Below, in pieces: positions 8,044 through 16,773 of a DNA stretch of 64,000 nucleotides (position 1 is the first letter of the stretch; every line of letters starts with the position of its first letter). The DNA lies in assembly GCA_963763485.1 (NCBI GenBank), contig CAVXOW010000008.1:1054001-1118000 (forward strand), in the 5' to 3' direction. The translations under genes and the position numbers were made by a program. The stretch is from CAWCKS01 sp963763485. Lineage in GTDB: Bacteria > Pseudomonadota > Alphaproteobacteria > Rhizobiales > Xanthobacteraceae. The notes below the pieces were generated by a model. It had not been told where the DNA came from. It made no database searches and was given only the letters and a program-made list of their open reading frames with translations.

Positions 8044-8882
8044 CACTTCAGCGGTACGAACACGTTGATGACGAGCTTGTCCTCCGAGGTCTTCAGCGGA
8101 TCAGTCAGATACTCCTCGATGAACATGTCCTTGGCCTCGAGCTTCTTGTCGTCGAGGTGGTTGGTGATCGCCTCGTAGGTGTTGTCCATGTTGTCGTAGG
8201 AGCCGCGGTGGACGAACTTCAGCGCCTTGCCTTCCGGTGATTTGCCGACGCTGATGTCCTTCGGCATCGACTTCGGCGGCTCATCGACCGGGAACTCGGC
8301 CTGATAGGTGAAGCCATTGTCATCCGTTGAGGTGTAGACGATCAGCGGCGGCCCGGAGGCCTTGATGTTCTGCTTGTCGAGATAGGCGCCGAGCTTCTTC
8401 AAGGTGTCGGTGATGGTTTCGAACGCCGAATCCCAGTCCGCCGAACCCTTCATGAGGACGACGGTCTTGGCGGTCAGCGTCAGCTCTTCGCCAAACGGAT
8501 CGGCGGTCTGTGTGCTCGGCGGTGTCGCCGGCGGCGTCGGCGCTTGCGCGGCCGGGGCCTGAGCTGGTGGCGCCTGAGCGGCCGGAGCCGAAGGCTGCGC
8601 GGGGGGACTTGAGGCAGCGGGGGGCGGGGTCGCGGCGGGAGCCTGAGCGGCAGGCGGGGGTGGCGTCGTGGGCGCGGCGGCAGGTGGCGAGGCAGCTGGC
8701 GGTGATGCCGGAGTTGCCGCTGGCGGTGTCGCCGGTGAAGCCGAAGGGGCAGGGCTCGTCGCGGCCGGCGGTGTCTGCGACAGACCTGGCAGCGGCGCCA
8801 GCCAAAGCGCCAGCGCGGCGACCGCAATTCTGCTCGCAAATCGGCTCGGGCGGCTCACAACAGGGGCCATCAGGCTCTCCAT
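8043..8882 (-). CDS. Exported Pro/Ala-rich protein with GyrI-like C-terminal domain
   Basis: A protein of 279 residues. An N-terminal hydrophobic segment (RIAVAALALWLAPLPGLSQ) looks like a signal peptide. Residues about 37-125 are almost wholly Pro, Ala, Ser, Thr and Gln, a flexible linker. The rest (LIVYTSTDDNGFTYQAEFPV, KFVHRGSYDNMDNTYEAI, EEYLTDP) matches the GyrI-like/SRPBCC-type effector-binding fold known from AraC-type regulators and small-molecule-binding proteins. The export signal suggests a periplasmic ligand binder. It is upstream of and coupled to the SIMPL gene. Confidence 0.8.
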   Translation of the reverse strand: MESLMAPVVSRPSRFASRIAVAALALWLAPLPGLSQTPPAATSPAPSASPATPPAATPASPPAASPPAAAPTTPPPPAAQAPAATPPPAASSPPAQPSAPAAQAPPAQAPAAQAPTPPATPPSTQTADPFGEELTLTAKTVVLMKGSADWDSAFETITDTLKKLGAYLDKQNIKASGPPLIVYTSTDDNGFTYQAEFPVDEPPKSMPKDISVGKSPEGKALKFVHRGSYDNMDNTYEAITNHLDDKKLEAKDMFIEEYLTDPLKTSEDKLVINVFVPLK

Positions 8883-9066
8883 CGACAGTGTTCGTTCTGG
8901 CCCAGCACACTCAACTTACAAGGCGGGTGCTTGTTCGTCCCATGACAGTTATGTCATGAACGCCGACGCTAGACCAAGATCGTGGACGCAATTCGGCCAC
9001 TGCTTACGCCGCAGGGCGACAGCACCTATATCTTTGTCCTGACGGATAGGGCCAACGCAAAGGACG

Positions 9067-9936
9067 ATGAGCGCGCTCGCGGACCATAGCTTCGTCAAGA
9101 TGAACGGGATCGGCAACGAGATCGTCGTCGTTGACATGCGTGGCGGACCAAAGCCGATCGCGGCCGCCGAGGCGCGCGCCGTCGCCTCCGGCGTTCCGTA
9201 TGACCAGTTGATGGCGCTCTATCCGCCGCGGCTGCAGGGCACCGCGGCGTTCATCAAGATCTACAACAACGATGGCTCGGAAGCCGGCGCCTGTGGCAAC
9301 GGCATGCGCTGTGTCGCCAAGCGCGTGTTCGCCGAAACCGGTGCCAACGCGCTGACCTTCGAGACCCCGGCCGGCCTGTTGAGCTGCTGGCAGGGCCCGT
9401 CGGCCGATCTCTTCACCGTCGACATGGGTGCACCGCGCTTCGGGTGGAAGGAAATTCCGCTTGCCGAGGAGTTTCGCGATACCCGTGCCATCGAGCTGCA
9501 GATCGGGCCGATCGACGCGCCGGTGCTGCATACACCGTCGGCCGTCAACATGGGCAATCCGCATGCGATCTTCTGGGTCGACGACGTCAATGCCCATGAC
9601 CTCGGCCGCTTTGGTCCGCTGCTCGAAAATCATCCGATCTTCCCGGATCGCGCCAACATCACGCTCGCCCATATCGTCGATCGCCAGCACATCATCATCC
9701 GAACCTGGGAACGCGGCGCCGGACTAACGCGCGCCTGCGGCTCGGCGGCATGCGCGACCGCCGTTGCAGCGGCGCGACTGCGCCGTAGCGAGCGCAAGGT
9801 GACGATTTCGCTGCCCGGCGGCGATCTCGGCATCGAGTGGCGCACCAGCGACGATCACGTGCTGATGACGGGAACCGCGACCTTCGAATACGAAGGGCGT
9901 TTCGATCCAAAGCTGTTCGCCGCGCTGCCGGCATGA
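9067..9936 (+). CDS. dapF: Diaminopimelate epimerase
   Basis: Converts LL- to meso-diaminopimelate for lysine and peptidoglycan. The protein has 289 residues; FVKMNGIGNEIVVVD is the family opening, and the two catalytic cysteines are in GACGNGMRC (about Cys76) and RACGSAACA (about Cys224). The length is normal. The TGA overlaps the next ATG (ATGA at 9933), so dapF and mtaB form a coupled pair, as in other Bradyrhizobiaceae. The 180 bases upstream separate it from a divergent exported-protein gene. Confidence 0.97.
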   Translation: MSALADHSFVKMNGIGNEIVVVDMRGGPKPIAAAEARAVASGVPYDQLMALYPPRLQGTAAFIKIYNNDGSEAGACGNGMRCVAKRVFAETGANALTFETPAGLLSCWQGPSADLFTVDMGAPRFGWKEIPLAEEFRDTRAIELQIGPIDAPVLHTPSAVNMGNPHAIFWVDDVNAHDLGRFGPLLENHPIFPDRANITLAHIVDRQHIIIRTWERGAGLTRACGSAACATAVAAARLRRSERKVTISLPGGDLGIEWRTSDDHVLMTGTATFEYEGRFDPKLFAALPA

Positions 9937-11226
9937 ATTTCCCCGCGATGTCTTCGATCGAAGGTTCGGATCCAGCGCTCGACGTCGTCAGCTTTGGCTG
10001 CCGGCTCAACGCCTGTGAAGTTCGAGATCGTCGCGCACGAAGCCGCTCGCGCCGGCATGACCAATGTCGTCGTGGTCAACACCTGCGCGGTGACGAGCGA
10101 GGCGGTGGCGCAAGCGCGGCAGACCATTCGCAAGCTGCGCCGGGAGCAGCCGGGGCGCCGGATCGTCGTGACCGGCTGTGCGGCGCAGACCCAGCCGCAA
10201 ATGTTTGCTGAAATGGACGAGGTCGATCGCGTCATCGGCAATGACGACAAGCTGCACAGCGAAAATTGGCGCGCCACGCGTCTGGCGCTCGGCGATGGTC
10301 ATGCGGCGACGGACAAGATCGCGGTATCCGATATCATGGCGGTCGCTTCGCTGCCCGCGGCAACCGTTTTGGTGCCGGCGCGGCCTCGCGCCTATGTGCA
10401 GATCCAGAACGGCTGCAACCATCGCTGCACGTTCTGCATCATTCCGTTCGGCCGCGGCAATTCGCGCTCGGTCTCCGCCGACGATGTCATCAGGCGGGTG
10501 CGAGCCCTTGTCGACGCCGGTAACGGCGAAATCGTGCTGACCGGCGTTGATCTCACAAGCTACGGCGCTGATCTCGCCGGTGCGCCGACGCTCGGCCGGC
10601 TGGTCAAGATGATCCTGCGCGAAATACCGGAGCTGAAGCGGCTGCGGCTGTCATCGATCGATTCGATCGAGGTCGGCCGTGACCTGTTCGACGCGATCGC
10701 GCGCGAAGAACGCTTGATGCCGCACCTGCATCTGTCGCTGCAGGCCGGCGACGACCTCATCCTGAAGCGGATGAAGCGCCGCCATTCGCGCGCCGACGCG
10801 ATCAGGTTTTGTGCGCGGGTTCGTGCACTTCGGCCCGATATTACTTTTGGCGCCGATATCATTGCCGGGTTCCCGACGGAGACTGAGGACATGTTCCGTC
10901 GCTCGCTCGAGCTGGTCGAGTCGTGCGATCTCACCTTTGTGCACGTTTTCCCCTATTCGCCGCGGCCTGGGACGCCGGCCGCGCGCATGCCGCAGGTGGC
11001 CTCAAGCCTGATCAGGGACCGTGCGCGCCGTTTGCGCGAGGCGGGCGATCGCGCTTTGCAGTGGCGGCTTGCGGCGGAGGTCGGCGCAGAACGCGCCGTG
11101 CTGATCGAGAGCCCGACGCGCGGCCGCACCGAGCATTTCATTCCGGTCGCCGTCCGCGGTGAGACGCCCGGCGCCGTGCGACCGATGACGATCGCGGGCG
11201 AAGATGGGCAGATGCTGCTGGTCTGA
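9933..11226 (+). CDS. mtaB: tRNA (N6-L-threonylcarbamoyladenosine(37)-C2)-methylthiotransferase MtaB (apparent frameshift)
   Basis: A radical-SAM enzyme that adds a methylthio group to t6A37 of tRNA. VVSFGCRLNACE, VVVNTCAVT and VVTGCAAQ hold the three cysteines of the auxiliary cluster; CNHRCTFC (about residue 160) holds the radical-SAM cluster; the C-terminus (EHFIPVAV) fits a TRAM domain. Translation from the ATG that overlaps dapF fails after NACE. Removing one A of the AA at 10018-10019 restores EFEIVAHEAARAGM. The total of 1294 bases is one more than a multiple of three. Confidence 0.93.
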
Positions 11227-11229
11227 CGG

Positions 11230-11964
11230 CTATTCGCCCTTCCATCCGCACGCGGCAAGCCGCTCGCACATGTGCGGCGGCAATGGCGCGGCAACCTGGA
11301 CCGGCGGCTTGTTCTTTGAAATCGGCACGACGATCTCGCGCGCGTGTAGGTGCAGCGTCACATCGCCGGTGCGGGCGGCCGTGCCGTAAATGCTGTCGCC
11401 GACAATCGGCCAGCCCATCGCGGCACAGTGCACGCGCAATTGATGCGTGCGTCCCGTCACCGGTTCGAGCGCGAGCCAGGTCATGCCCGGCGCGCGTCCA
11501 AGCACGCGCCAGTTGGTCGTCGACGGCAAACCGTTCGGATCGGGTTTCTGCCACCAGCCGCGCTCCTCGTTGAGGCGGCCGAGCGGGATGTCGATCACCC
11601 CTTGGTCTGTTTCGGGCCCGCCTTCGACCACGGCCCAGTAGGTCTTGCCGATCTTGCCGTGCTTGAACAACAGCCCGAGCGATGCGGTCGCCTTGCGATG
11701 GCGTCCGAGCACCAGGCAGCCGGAGGTGTCGCGGTCGAGCCGATGCGCCAGAACGGGCGGCCGCGGCAGCCCGAAGCGGAGCGCCCCAAAACTGTCTTCC
11801 AGCGCTACCCCGCTCTTGTCGTGGCTGTTCCGTGGCCCGCGATGCACGGGGATGCCGGCCGGCTTGTTGATGATCAGCATCAGGCCGTCACGATGCAGCA
11901 CGCGCGACAGAATGTCGTCCGCTGCAACCTTGGGGTCTGCTGGCGAATTCGTGGCTTTCGTCAT
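11230..11964 (-). CDS. RluA-family RNA pseudouridine synthase
   Basis: A protein of 244 residues with VLAHRLDRDTSGCLVLG, the catalytic HRLDxxTSG motif (Asp about residue 97), NKPAGIPVHRG in motif I and VTGRTHQLRVHCAAMG near residue 185. It makes pseudouridine in rRNA or tRNA; which site is not decided by the sequence. No S4 domain is visible at the N-terminus, so it is the short type. It is convergent with mtaB, with three bases between the stops, and divergent from ftsY. Confidence 0.9.
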   Translation of the reverse strand: MTKATNSPADPKVAADDILSRVLHRDGLMLIINKPAGIPVHRGPRNSHDKSGVALEDSFGALRFGLPRPPVLAHRLDRDTSGCLVLGRHRKATASLGLLFKHGKIGKTYWAVVEGGPETDQGVIDIPLGRLNEERGWWQKPDPNGLPSTTNWRVLGRAPGMTWLALEPVTGRTHQLRVHCAAMGWPIVGDSIYGTAARTGDVTLHLHAREIVVPISKNKPPVQVAAPLPPHMCERLAACGWKGE

Positions 11965-12008
11965 CCGAGCGAAACCGCTATCACGGCAAGAATGTTAGTG
12001 ACACTTGC

Positions 12009-12953
12009 ATGAGCGACACCCAGGAACAACCGAAGCAGAGCTGGTGGCGAAGGCTGTCCAGCGGCCTGAAGCGCACGTCGAGCTCGATCGGCACCGCGGT
12101 TGCCGATCTCGTGACCAAGCGCAAGCTCGACCGCGTCATGCTCGACGACATCGAGGATGTGCTGCTGCGCGCCGATCTCGGCACCGAGGTCGCCGCGCGG
12201 GTCGCGGCTGCCGTCGGCGTGGGACGTTACGACAAGACGATCTCGGCCGACGAGGTGAAAACCGTGGTCGCGACCGAGGTCGAGAAGGTTTTAATCAAGG
12301 TGGCGCAGCCGCTGGCGATCGATGCGGCGGTGAAGCCGTTCGTTATCCTCGTTGTCGGCGTCAACGGCTCGGGCAAGACCACGACGATCGGCAAGCTGGC
12401 GTCGCTGTTGCGCGCTGAAGGCCGCAAGGTGATGCTGGCGGCCGGCGACACATTTCGCGCCGCGGCGATCGAGCAGCTGAAGATCTGGGGCGAGCGCACC
12501 GGCGCGCCGGTCGTCGCGCGCGCCCACGGCTCGGATGCCGCCGGCCTCGCATTCGACGCGCTGTCGCAGGCGAAGACCGACGGCATCGACGTGCTTCTGA
12601 TCGACACCGCCGGCCGGCTGCAGAACAAGACCGAATTGATGAGCGAGCTCGAAAAGGTCGTGCGCGTCATACGCAAGGTCGACGCGTCGGCGCCGCATGC
12701 GGTGCTGCTGGTGCTCGACGCCACCGTCGGCCAGAACGCGATCTCGCAGGTCGATATCTTCCGTAAAGTGGCCGGCGTCACCGGCCTCGTCATGACCAAG
12801 CTTGACGGCACCGCGCGCGGCGGCATCCTGGTCGCACTGGCGGAGAAATTCGGTCTGCCGGTGCATTTCATCGGCGTCGGCGAGGGCGTCGACGACCTCG
12901 CTCCGTTCACCGCGCGGGATTTCTCGCGCGCCATCGCCGGCCTTGATGATTAA
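12009..12953 (+). CDS. ftsY: SRP receptor GTPase FtsY
   Basis: The membrane docking partner of Ffh. It has 314 residues with a short basic N-terminus and almost no acidic A domain, as usual in alphaproteobacteria. The N domain begins WWRRLSSGLKRTSSSIG; the G domain shows GVNGSGKTTT (about 117-126), DTFRAAAIEQL, DTAGRLQNK and TKLDGTARGG. The next gene (yciB) starts three bases after its stop, so they probably form an operon. Confidence 0.97.
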   Translation: MSDTQEQPKQSWWRRLSSGLKRTSSSIGTAVADLVTKRKLDRVMLDDIEDVLLRADLGTEVAARVAAAVGVGRYDKTISADEVKTVVATEVEKVLIKVAQPLAIDAAVKPFVILVVGVNGSGKTTTIGKLASLLRAEGRKVMLAAGDTFRAAAIEQLKIWGERTGAPVVARAHGSDAAGLAFDALSQAKTDGIDVLLIDTAGRLQNKTELMSELEKVVRVIRKVDASAPHAVLLVLDATVGQNAISQVDIFRKVAGVTGLVMTKLDGTARGGILVALAEKFGLPVHFIGVGEGVDDLAPFTARDFSRAIAGLDD

Positions 12954-12956
12954 CGC

Positions 12957-13559
12957 ATGAACAAATCCGCTCCGCACCCGATCTTCAAACTGGCGACCGA
13001 GCTCGGTCCGTTGCTGGTGTTCTTCGCCGCCAATGCCAAGTTCGACCTGTTCGTGGCGACCGGCGCCTTCATGGTGGCGATCGTGGCATCGCTGATCGCG
13101 TCCTTTGTCGTGACGCGGCACGTGCCGATCATGGCGATTGTCTCCGGCGTGGTCGTGCTGGTGTTCGGCACGCTGACGCTGGTCCTGCACAACGAAACCT
13201 TCATCAAGATCAAGCCGACCATCATCTATTCATTGTTCGGCCTGATCCTCGGCGGCGGGCTGGTGTTCAACCGCTCGCTGATCGCCGTGATGTTCGACCA
13301 GATGTTCAATCTGACGCCGCGCGGCTGGCGGCTCTTGACGATCCGCTGGGCGGTGTTCTTCTTCGCCATGGCGATCCTCAACGAGATCATCTGGCGCACG
13401 CAAAGCACGGATGTCTGGGTCGCGTTCAAGGCATTCGGCGTCACGCCGATCACCGCTGTTTTCGCGATGATCCAGTTCCCGCTGATCAACCGCTATGCCC
13501 AGCCGCCGGCGACGGCCGATGCCGGCGATAACGAGCGCGGCAATCTGAAGGAAGGCTAG
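12957..13559 (+). CDS. yciB: Inner-membrane septation protein A (YciB/IspZ family)
   Basis: A protein of 200 residues with about five hydrophobic helices. KLATELGPLLVFFAANAKFD at the N-terminus and NEIIWRTQSTDVWVAFKAFG in the second half are conserved in the family. The homologue in Shigella affects septation and cell envelope synthesis; the exact activity is not known. It follows ftsY after three bases. The C-terminus ends in a short polar tail. Confidence 0.93.
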   Translation: MNKSAPHPIFKLATELGPLLVFFAANAKFDLFVATGAFMVAIVASLIASFVVTRHVPIMAIVSGVVVLVFGTLTLVLHNETFIKIKPTIIYSLFGLILGGGLVFNRSLIAVMFDQMFNLTPRGWRLLTIRWAVFFFAMAILNEIIWRTQSTDVWVAFKAFGVTPITAVFAMIQFPLINRYAQPPATADAGDNERGNLKEG

Positions 13560-13578
13560 CAAGCAAAGGCTTTCATTT

Positions 13579-13680
13579 GTCATCGCCCGGCTTGACCGGG
13601 CGATCCAGTAACCCGAAGCTTCTCGATCAATCGACAAGGCCGGTGGTTACTGGATGCCCCGCTTGAGGCGGGGCATGACA
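13579..13680. repeat. Palindromic repeat, family C copy 1
   Basis: Two hairpins, catcgcccgg..ccgggcgatcc and gatgccccgc..gcggggcatgac, separated by a core. The overall design matches 38243-38333 and 44450-44539, although the hairpin bases differ. It lies between convergent genes. Confidence 0.7.
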
Positions 13681-13703
13681 GACGAAGGAGTGGCACAAAC
13701 AAA

Positions 13704-13731
13704 GTGCCCTCCGCCAGACGGCGGAGGGCGT
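13704..13731 (-). terminator. Hairpin terminator of the helix-hairpin-helix gene
   Basis: A perfect ten-base stem (gccctccgcc / ggcggagggc) with a four-base loop, followed on the minus strand by a T-rich stretch (actttgtttg). It lies 30 bases past the gene's stop. Confidence 0.75.
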
Positions 13732-13762
13732 TTGTCACTCGTCGAAACAAAACGAAAAGCGA

Positions 13763-14137
13763 TCAGCTCTTCTGCTTGGCGATGATCTTGTCCTTGATGC
13801 CGTCGTAGGTCTTCTCCGGCACGATCTTCTTCTGCACCAGCTCGTCCTTGCCCTTGTACGGCCGGCCCTTGATGATCGCGGCCGAATAGGCCTTGCCAAT
13901 CCCGGGCAGCGCGTCGAGCTGATCTGCGGTCGCTGAGTTGATGTCGAGCAGGTCGGTCTTCGCGGCGGTGGTCGTCGCAGCAGGCGCGGGCGCCATCTTG
14001 GCCGCGGGAGCCATTTTGTCCGACGCCGGCGGCGCCATCTTCTGGGTGCCGGTCGGCGGCGTCGGTGTCTGTGCGAACATCGGCGTCGCGGTGAGCAGGC
14101 CGAGCGCGGTAATCGTTGCTAGCGTGAAATGACGCAT
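13763..14137 (-). CDS. Exported helix-hairpin-helix (ComEA-like) protein
   Basis: A protein of 124 residues: signal peptide (ATITALGLLTATPMFAQ), then an Ala/Pro/Met-rich linker with repeats of KMAP, then LLDINSATADQLDALPGIGKAYSAAI, a classic double helix-hairpin-helix motif as in ComEA. Such exported domains bind DNA nonspecifically in competence proteins; whether that applies here is inference. I use the ATG at 14137, because 24 upstream residues precede the signal peptide without family support. It ends at a strong hairpin. Confidence 0.85.
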   Translation of the reverse strand: MRHFTLATITALGLLTATPMFAQTPTPPTGTQKMAPPASDKMAPAAKMAPAPAATTTAAKTDLLDINSATADQLDALPGIGKAYSAAIIKGRPYKGKDELVQKKIVPEKTYDGIKDKIIAKQKS

Positions 14138-14296
14138 GGGTCGTAGTCCCCTCCGAGGACGGTTGAACATCACCAAAATGGTGACGTGCATCAGAGGCTC
14201 TGATTTCATGGCGACGCCGTGGCGCTGCGATGAACCGCACCTAAACGCGCGGTTATATTTGCGACAGGTGAATGTCGCAAGCTGATATAAATTCCG

Positions 14297-14412
14297 CTCA
14301 TTCCCGCGAAAGTCAGGCGAAGCAATTGCTTCGCCATAAAATCCAGCTGTAACTAAGATCAGCGCTGATTGTTTGGCAAAAGCTGGGTCCCAGCGTCAGC
14401 GGGGACGAGCGG
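14297..14412. repeat. Palindromic repeat, family F copy 1 (inverted)
   Basis: On the minus strand it reads ccgctcgtccccgctgacg at one end and ctttcgcgggaatgagcgg at the other, as at 23224-23320 and 39698-39794. A small inner palindrome gaagcaattgcttc is present. The 310-base gap between the two flanking minus-strand genes (14138-14450) holds nothing else that I can support. Confidence 0.65.
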
Positions 14413-14450
14413 CGAAGAGGAAGAGCGATTTAATCTTCACTCATCATACT

Positions 14451-15065
14451 CTAACTCCCGGCCTTCAGCGCCTTCTCGATCTCGCGCTTCAACACGCTGT
14501 CGATGTTGTCCGATGTGATCGGCCCGACCAGCCTGAACGCGATTCTGCCGTCGCGGCCGACCACGAAAGTCTCGGGCACGCCGTAGACGCCCCATTCGAT
14601 GGCGGCGCGGCCATTGGCGTCGACGCCGACCGCATCGAACGGGTTGCCGTAGCGGCCGAGGAAGCGCCGCGCATTCTCAGTGACATCCTTGTAGTTGATG
14701 CCGACCATCTGAAAGCGCTTGTCGGAATGCAGCGTCTCCAGCAGCGGCGCTTCATCGTGGCAGGGCACGCACCACGACGCCCACACGTTGACGACGGTGA
14801 CGCGGCCGCCGAGCGCGTCGGCCGCGACGCCCGGCACGGGCGCGCCGCCAACGTTCAAGCCGTCGAGCGGCGGCAGCACGGTCGCTGGCGCGGGACGTCC
14901 GATCAGTGCGGACGGCAGCCGCGACGGATCGTCATTGCCGAGCCGGAATGTAAAGGCGACGACGAGGCCGATAAACAATACAAGAGGGAGGGCGACGAGA
15001 ATCACGCGCGTCGGCGAGCGTTGCGGGCCCTGCGGCGGCGGTTGCGAATCGGTGGTCGCGGTCAT
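14451..15065 (-). CDS. ccmG: Thiol:disulfide interchange protein CcmG (CycY/DsbE)
   Basis: A membrane-anchored periplasmic thioredoxin that keeps apocytochrome c reduced for haem attachment. It has 204 residues, one helix at about 20-40 (VILVALPLVLFIGLVVAFTF) and the active site WCVPC (Cys99, Cys102), preceded by VVNVWASW and followed by GVYGVPETFVVGRDG, the cis-Pro loop. It is the last gene of the ccmABCDG cluster and overlaps ccmD by four bases. The homologue in B. japonicum is cycY. Confidence 0.95.
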   Translation of the reverse strand: MTATTDSQPPPQGPQRSPTRVILVALPLVLFIGLVVAFTFRLGNDDPSRLPSALIGRPAPATVLPPLDGLNVGGAPVPGVAADALGGRVTVVNVWASWCVPCHDEAPLLETLHSDKRFQMVGINYKDVTENARRFLGRYGNPFDAVGVDANGRAAIEWGVYGVPETFVVGRDGRIAFRLVGPITSDNIDSVLKREIEKALKAGS

Positions 15066-15250
15066 GGTCGTTCGTCCTGCCGCGCCGAGCGACGCATGAC
15101 TCCCTCGGCTTCAAGCCGGTGCAGCGTTCGCAGCTGACGGCGATAGTCGGAAATGATCCACACAACCAGCAGTATGACGATCGCGCACACCACTGCATAG
15201 GCGATGACGATGAAAGCGGCGTGGGGGCCCAGATCCATGACATGGTCCAT
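15062..15250 (-). CDS. ccmD: Haem exporter protein CcmD (CycX)
   Basis: A protein of 62 residues with one hydrophobic helix (AFIVIAYAVVCAIVILLVVWI) and a basic cytoplasmic tail (DYRRQLRTLHRLEAEGVMRR), which is the whole of the CcmD architecture. It tethers haem-loaded CcmE to the CcmABC complex. It lies four bases downstream of ccmC and its end overlaps ccmG. The short length and position make the call secure. Confidence 0.92.
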   Translation of the reverse strand: MDHVMDLGPHAAFIVIAYAVVCAIVILLVVWIISDYRRQLRTLHRLEAEGVMRRSARQDERP

Positions 15251-15254
15251 GCGT

Positions 15255-15986
15255 CTAGCCTGGCTGCGCCGCCGCTTGCATCAGCTGCAGCGTGCGAATC
15301 CGGCGCTTCAGGATTTCGTTGCGCATGGCCGCGAGCAATAGCGTGACGAACAGCAGCATGAAGGCGACGCCCATCACCAGTAGCGGATAGAGCAGCGACG
15401 GCGCAACGGTCGGCCCGCCCAGCCGGAACACCGACGCCGGCTGGTGCAGCGTGTTCCACCAGTCGACCGAAAACTTGATGATCGGGATGTTGATGGCCCC
15501 GACCAGGGTGAGGATCGCGGCGGCGCGCCCGGCACGTGCCGGATCTTCGACCGCCCGCCACAGCGCGATGATGCCGAGATAGAGTAGGAACAGCACCAGC
15601 ACCGAGGTCATGCGCGCGTCCCATTCCCAATAGGTGCCCCACATCGGCCGGCCCCACAGCGAACCGGTGACGAGTGCGAGAAACGTGAAGCAAGCGCCGA
15701 GCGGCGCCGCGGCCTTTTGCGCGACGTCGGCAAGCGGGTGTCGCCACACCAGCGTGCCGAGGGCCGCGACGCTCATCACGCCCCAGACGAACATCGAGAG
15801 CCAGGCATTCGGCACGTGAATGAACATGATCTTCACGGTCGCGCCTTGCTGGTAGTCGTCGGGCGCGATCGCCGAAAGCACGAAGCCGAGCAGCAGCGCC
15901 AGCGCCGTCGCCACCGCGAGCCACGGCAAGGCGCGTTGCACCAGCGCGAGAAAGCGGGTCGGGTTGGCAAGGTCGATCAGCGACAT
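15255..15986 (-). CDS. ccmC: Haem exporter permease CcmC (CycZ)
   Basis: A protein of 243 residues with six hydrophobic helices. WGRPMWGTYWEWDARMTS (about residues 112-130) is the tryptophan-rich haem-handling motif, and conserved histidines flank it (FIHVPNAW upstream, WNTLHQPASV downstream). It loads haem onto CcmE. A gap of 121 bases separates it from ccmB upstream, unlike the tight joins elsewhere in the cluster; the gap holds a short run of caattcaatc-like direct repeats. Confidence 0.95.
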   Translation of the reverse strand: MSLIDLANPTRFLALVQRALPWLAVATALALLLGFVLSAIAPDDYQQGATVKIMFIHVPNAWLSMFVWGVMSVAALGTLVWRHPLADVAQKAAAPLGACFTFLALVTGSLWGRPMWGTYWEWDARMTSVLVLFLLYLGIIALWRAVEDPARAGRAAAILTLVGAINIPIIKFSVDWWNTLHQPASVFRLGGPTVAPSLLYPLLVMGVAFMLLFVTLLLAAMRNEILKRRIRTLQLMQAAAQPG

Positions 15987-16107
15987 GACGCGGTTCTAGC
16001 GGTGCGGTTTTGTGCGTGCAATGGGCGCGGCTATAACGCGAGATGTCAAAAGCACGCGACCGGCATAGTCCTTGATGTCAATCAAGCGCAATTCAATCGA
16101 GTCCAAT

Positions 16108-16773
16108 TCAATCAAGCCCATGACGGAGACTGGCCGCTGCCGCGACCGGCCCGATCACGAGTCCGACCAGCGACAGCGCGCAGAGTATCGAGAACGGCGC
16201 GGCAAGATCGTCGCCTGATGTCACGGTCTCCGCCGAGATCACGCCGAAGATCAATGTCGGGATCGACAGCGGTAGCACCAGCACGGGCAGCAGCAGCCCG
16301 CCGCGGCGCAGTGTCACGGCGAGCGCGGCACCGATCAGGCCGGTCAGGGTCAGCGCCGGCGTTCCGGCCACGAGCGTCAGCATCACCGCGAGCATCGTGG
16401 TGCCATCGAGATTGAGCAGCAGGCCGAGCGCGGGCGCGGCAATGATCAGCGGCACGCTCGAGGCCAGCCAGTGCGCGATTGCCTTGGCGAGGCAGACCAG
16501 CTCGAGCGAAGAGCGGCTCATGACGATGAGATCGAGCGAGCCGTCCTCGTAGTCGGCGAGGAACAGGCGATCGAGCGTCAACAGACTTGCCAGCATGGCG
16601 CCGAGCCACAGGATCGCCGGCCCAAGCCGCTTCAGCAATGCAAGGTCGGGCCCGACCGCAAACGGCATCAGCACGACGACGCTCAGGAAAAACAGCACGC
16701 CGATCGCGGCGCCGCCGCCGATCCGCCAGCTCAAGCTGATGTCGCGCTTGATGATCGCGGTGAGCGCGCTCAT
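16108..16773 (-). CDS. ccmB: Haem exporter permease CcmB (CycW)
   Basis: A protein of 221 residues with about six membrane helices, starting MSALTAIIKRDISLSWRIGG. Conserved parts include FLADYEDGSLDLIVMS and LVAGTPALTLTGLIGAALAV. It forms the ABC transporter core of the CcmABCD release complex with CcmA. It overlaps ccmA by four bases, so the two are translationally coupled. The last residues come from a short caatcaag-containing repeat near the stop. Confidence 0.95.
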   Translation of the reverse strand: MSALTAIIKRDISLSWRIGGGAAIGVLFFLSVVVLMPFAVGPDLALLKRLGPAILWLGAMLASLLTLDRLFLADYEDGSLDLIVMSRSSLELVCLAKAIAHWLASSVPLIIAAPALGLLLNLDGTTMLAVMLTLVAGTPALTLTGLIGAALAVTLRRGGLLLPVLVLPLSIPTLIFGVISAETVTSGDDLAAPFSILCALSLVGLVIGPVAAAASLRHGLD

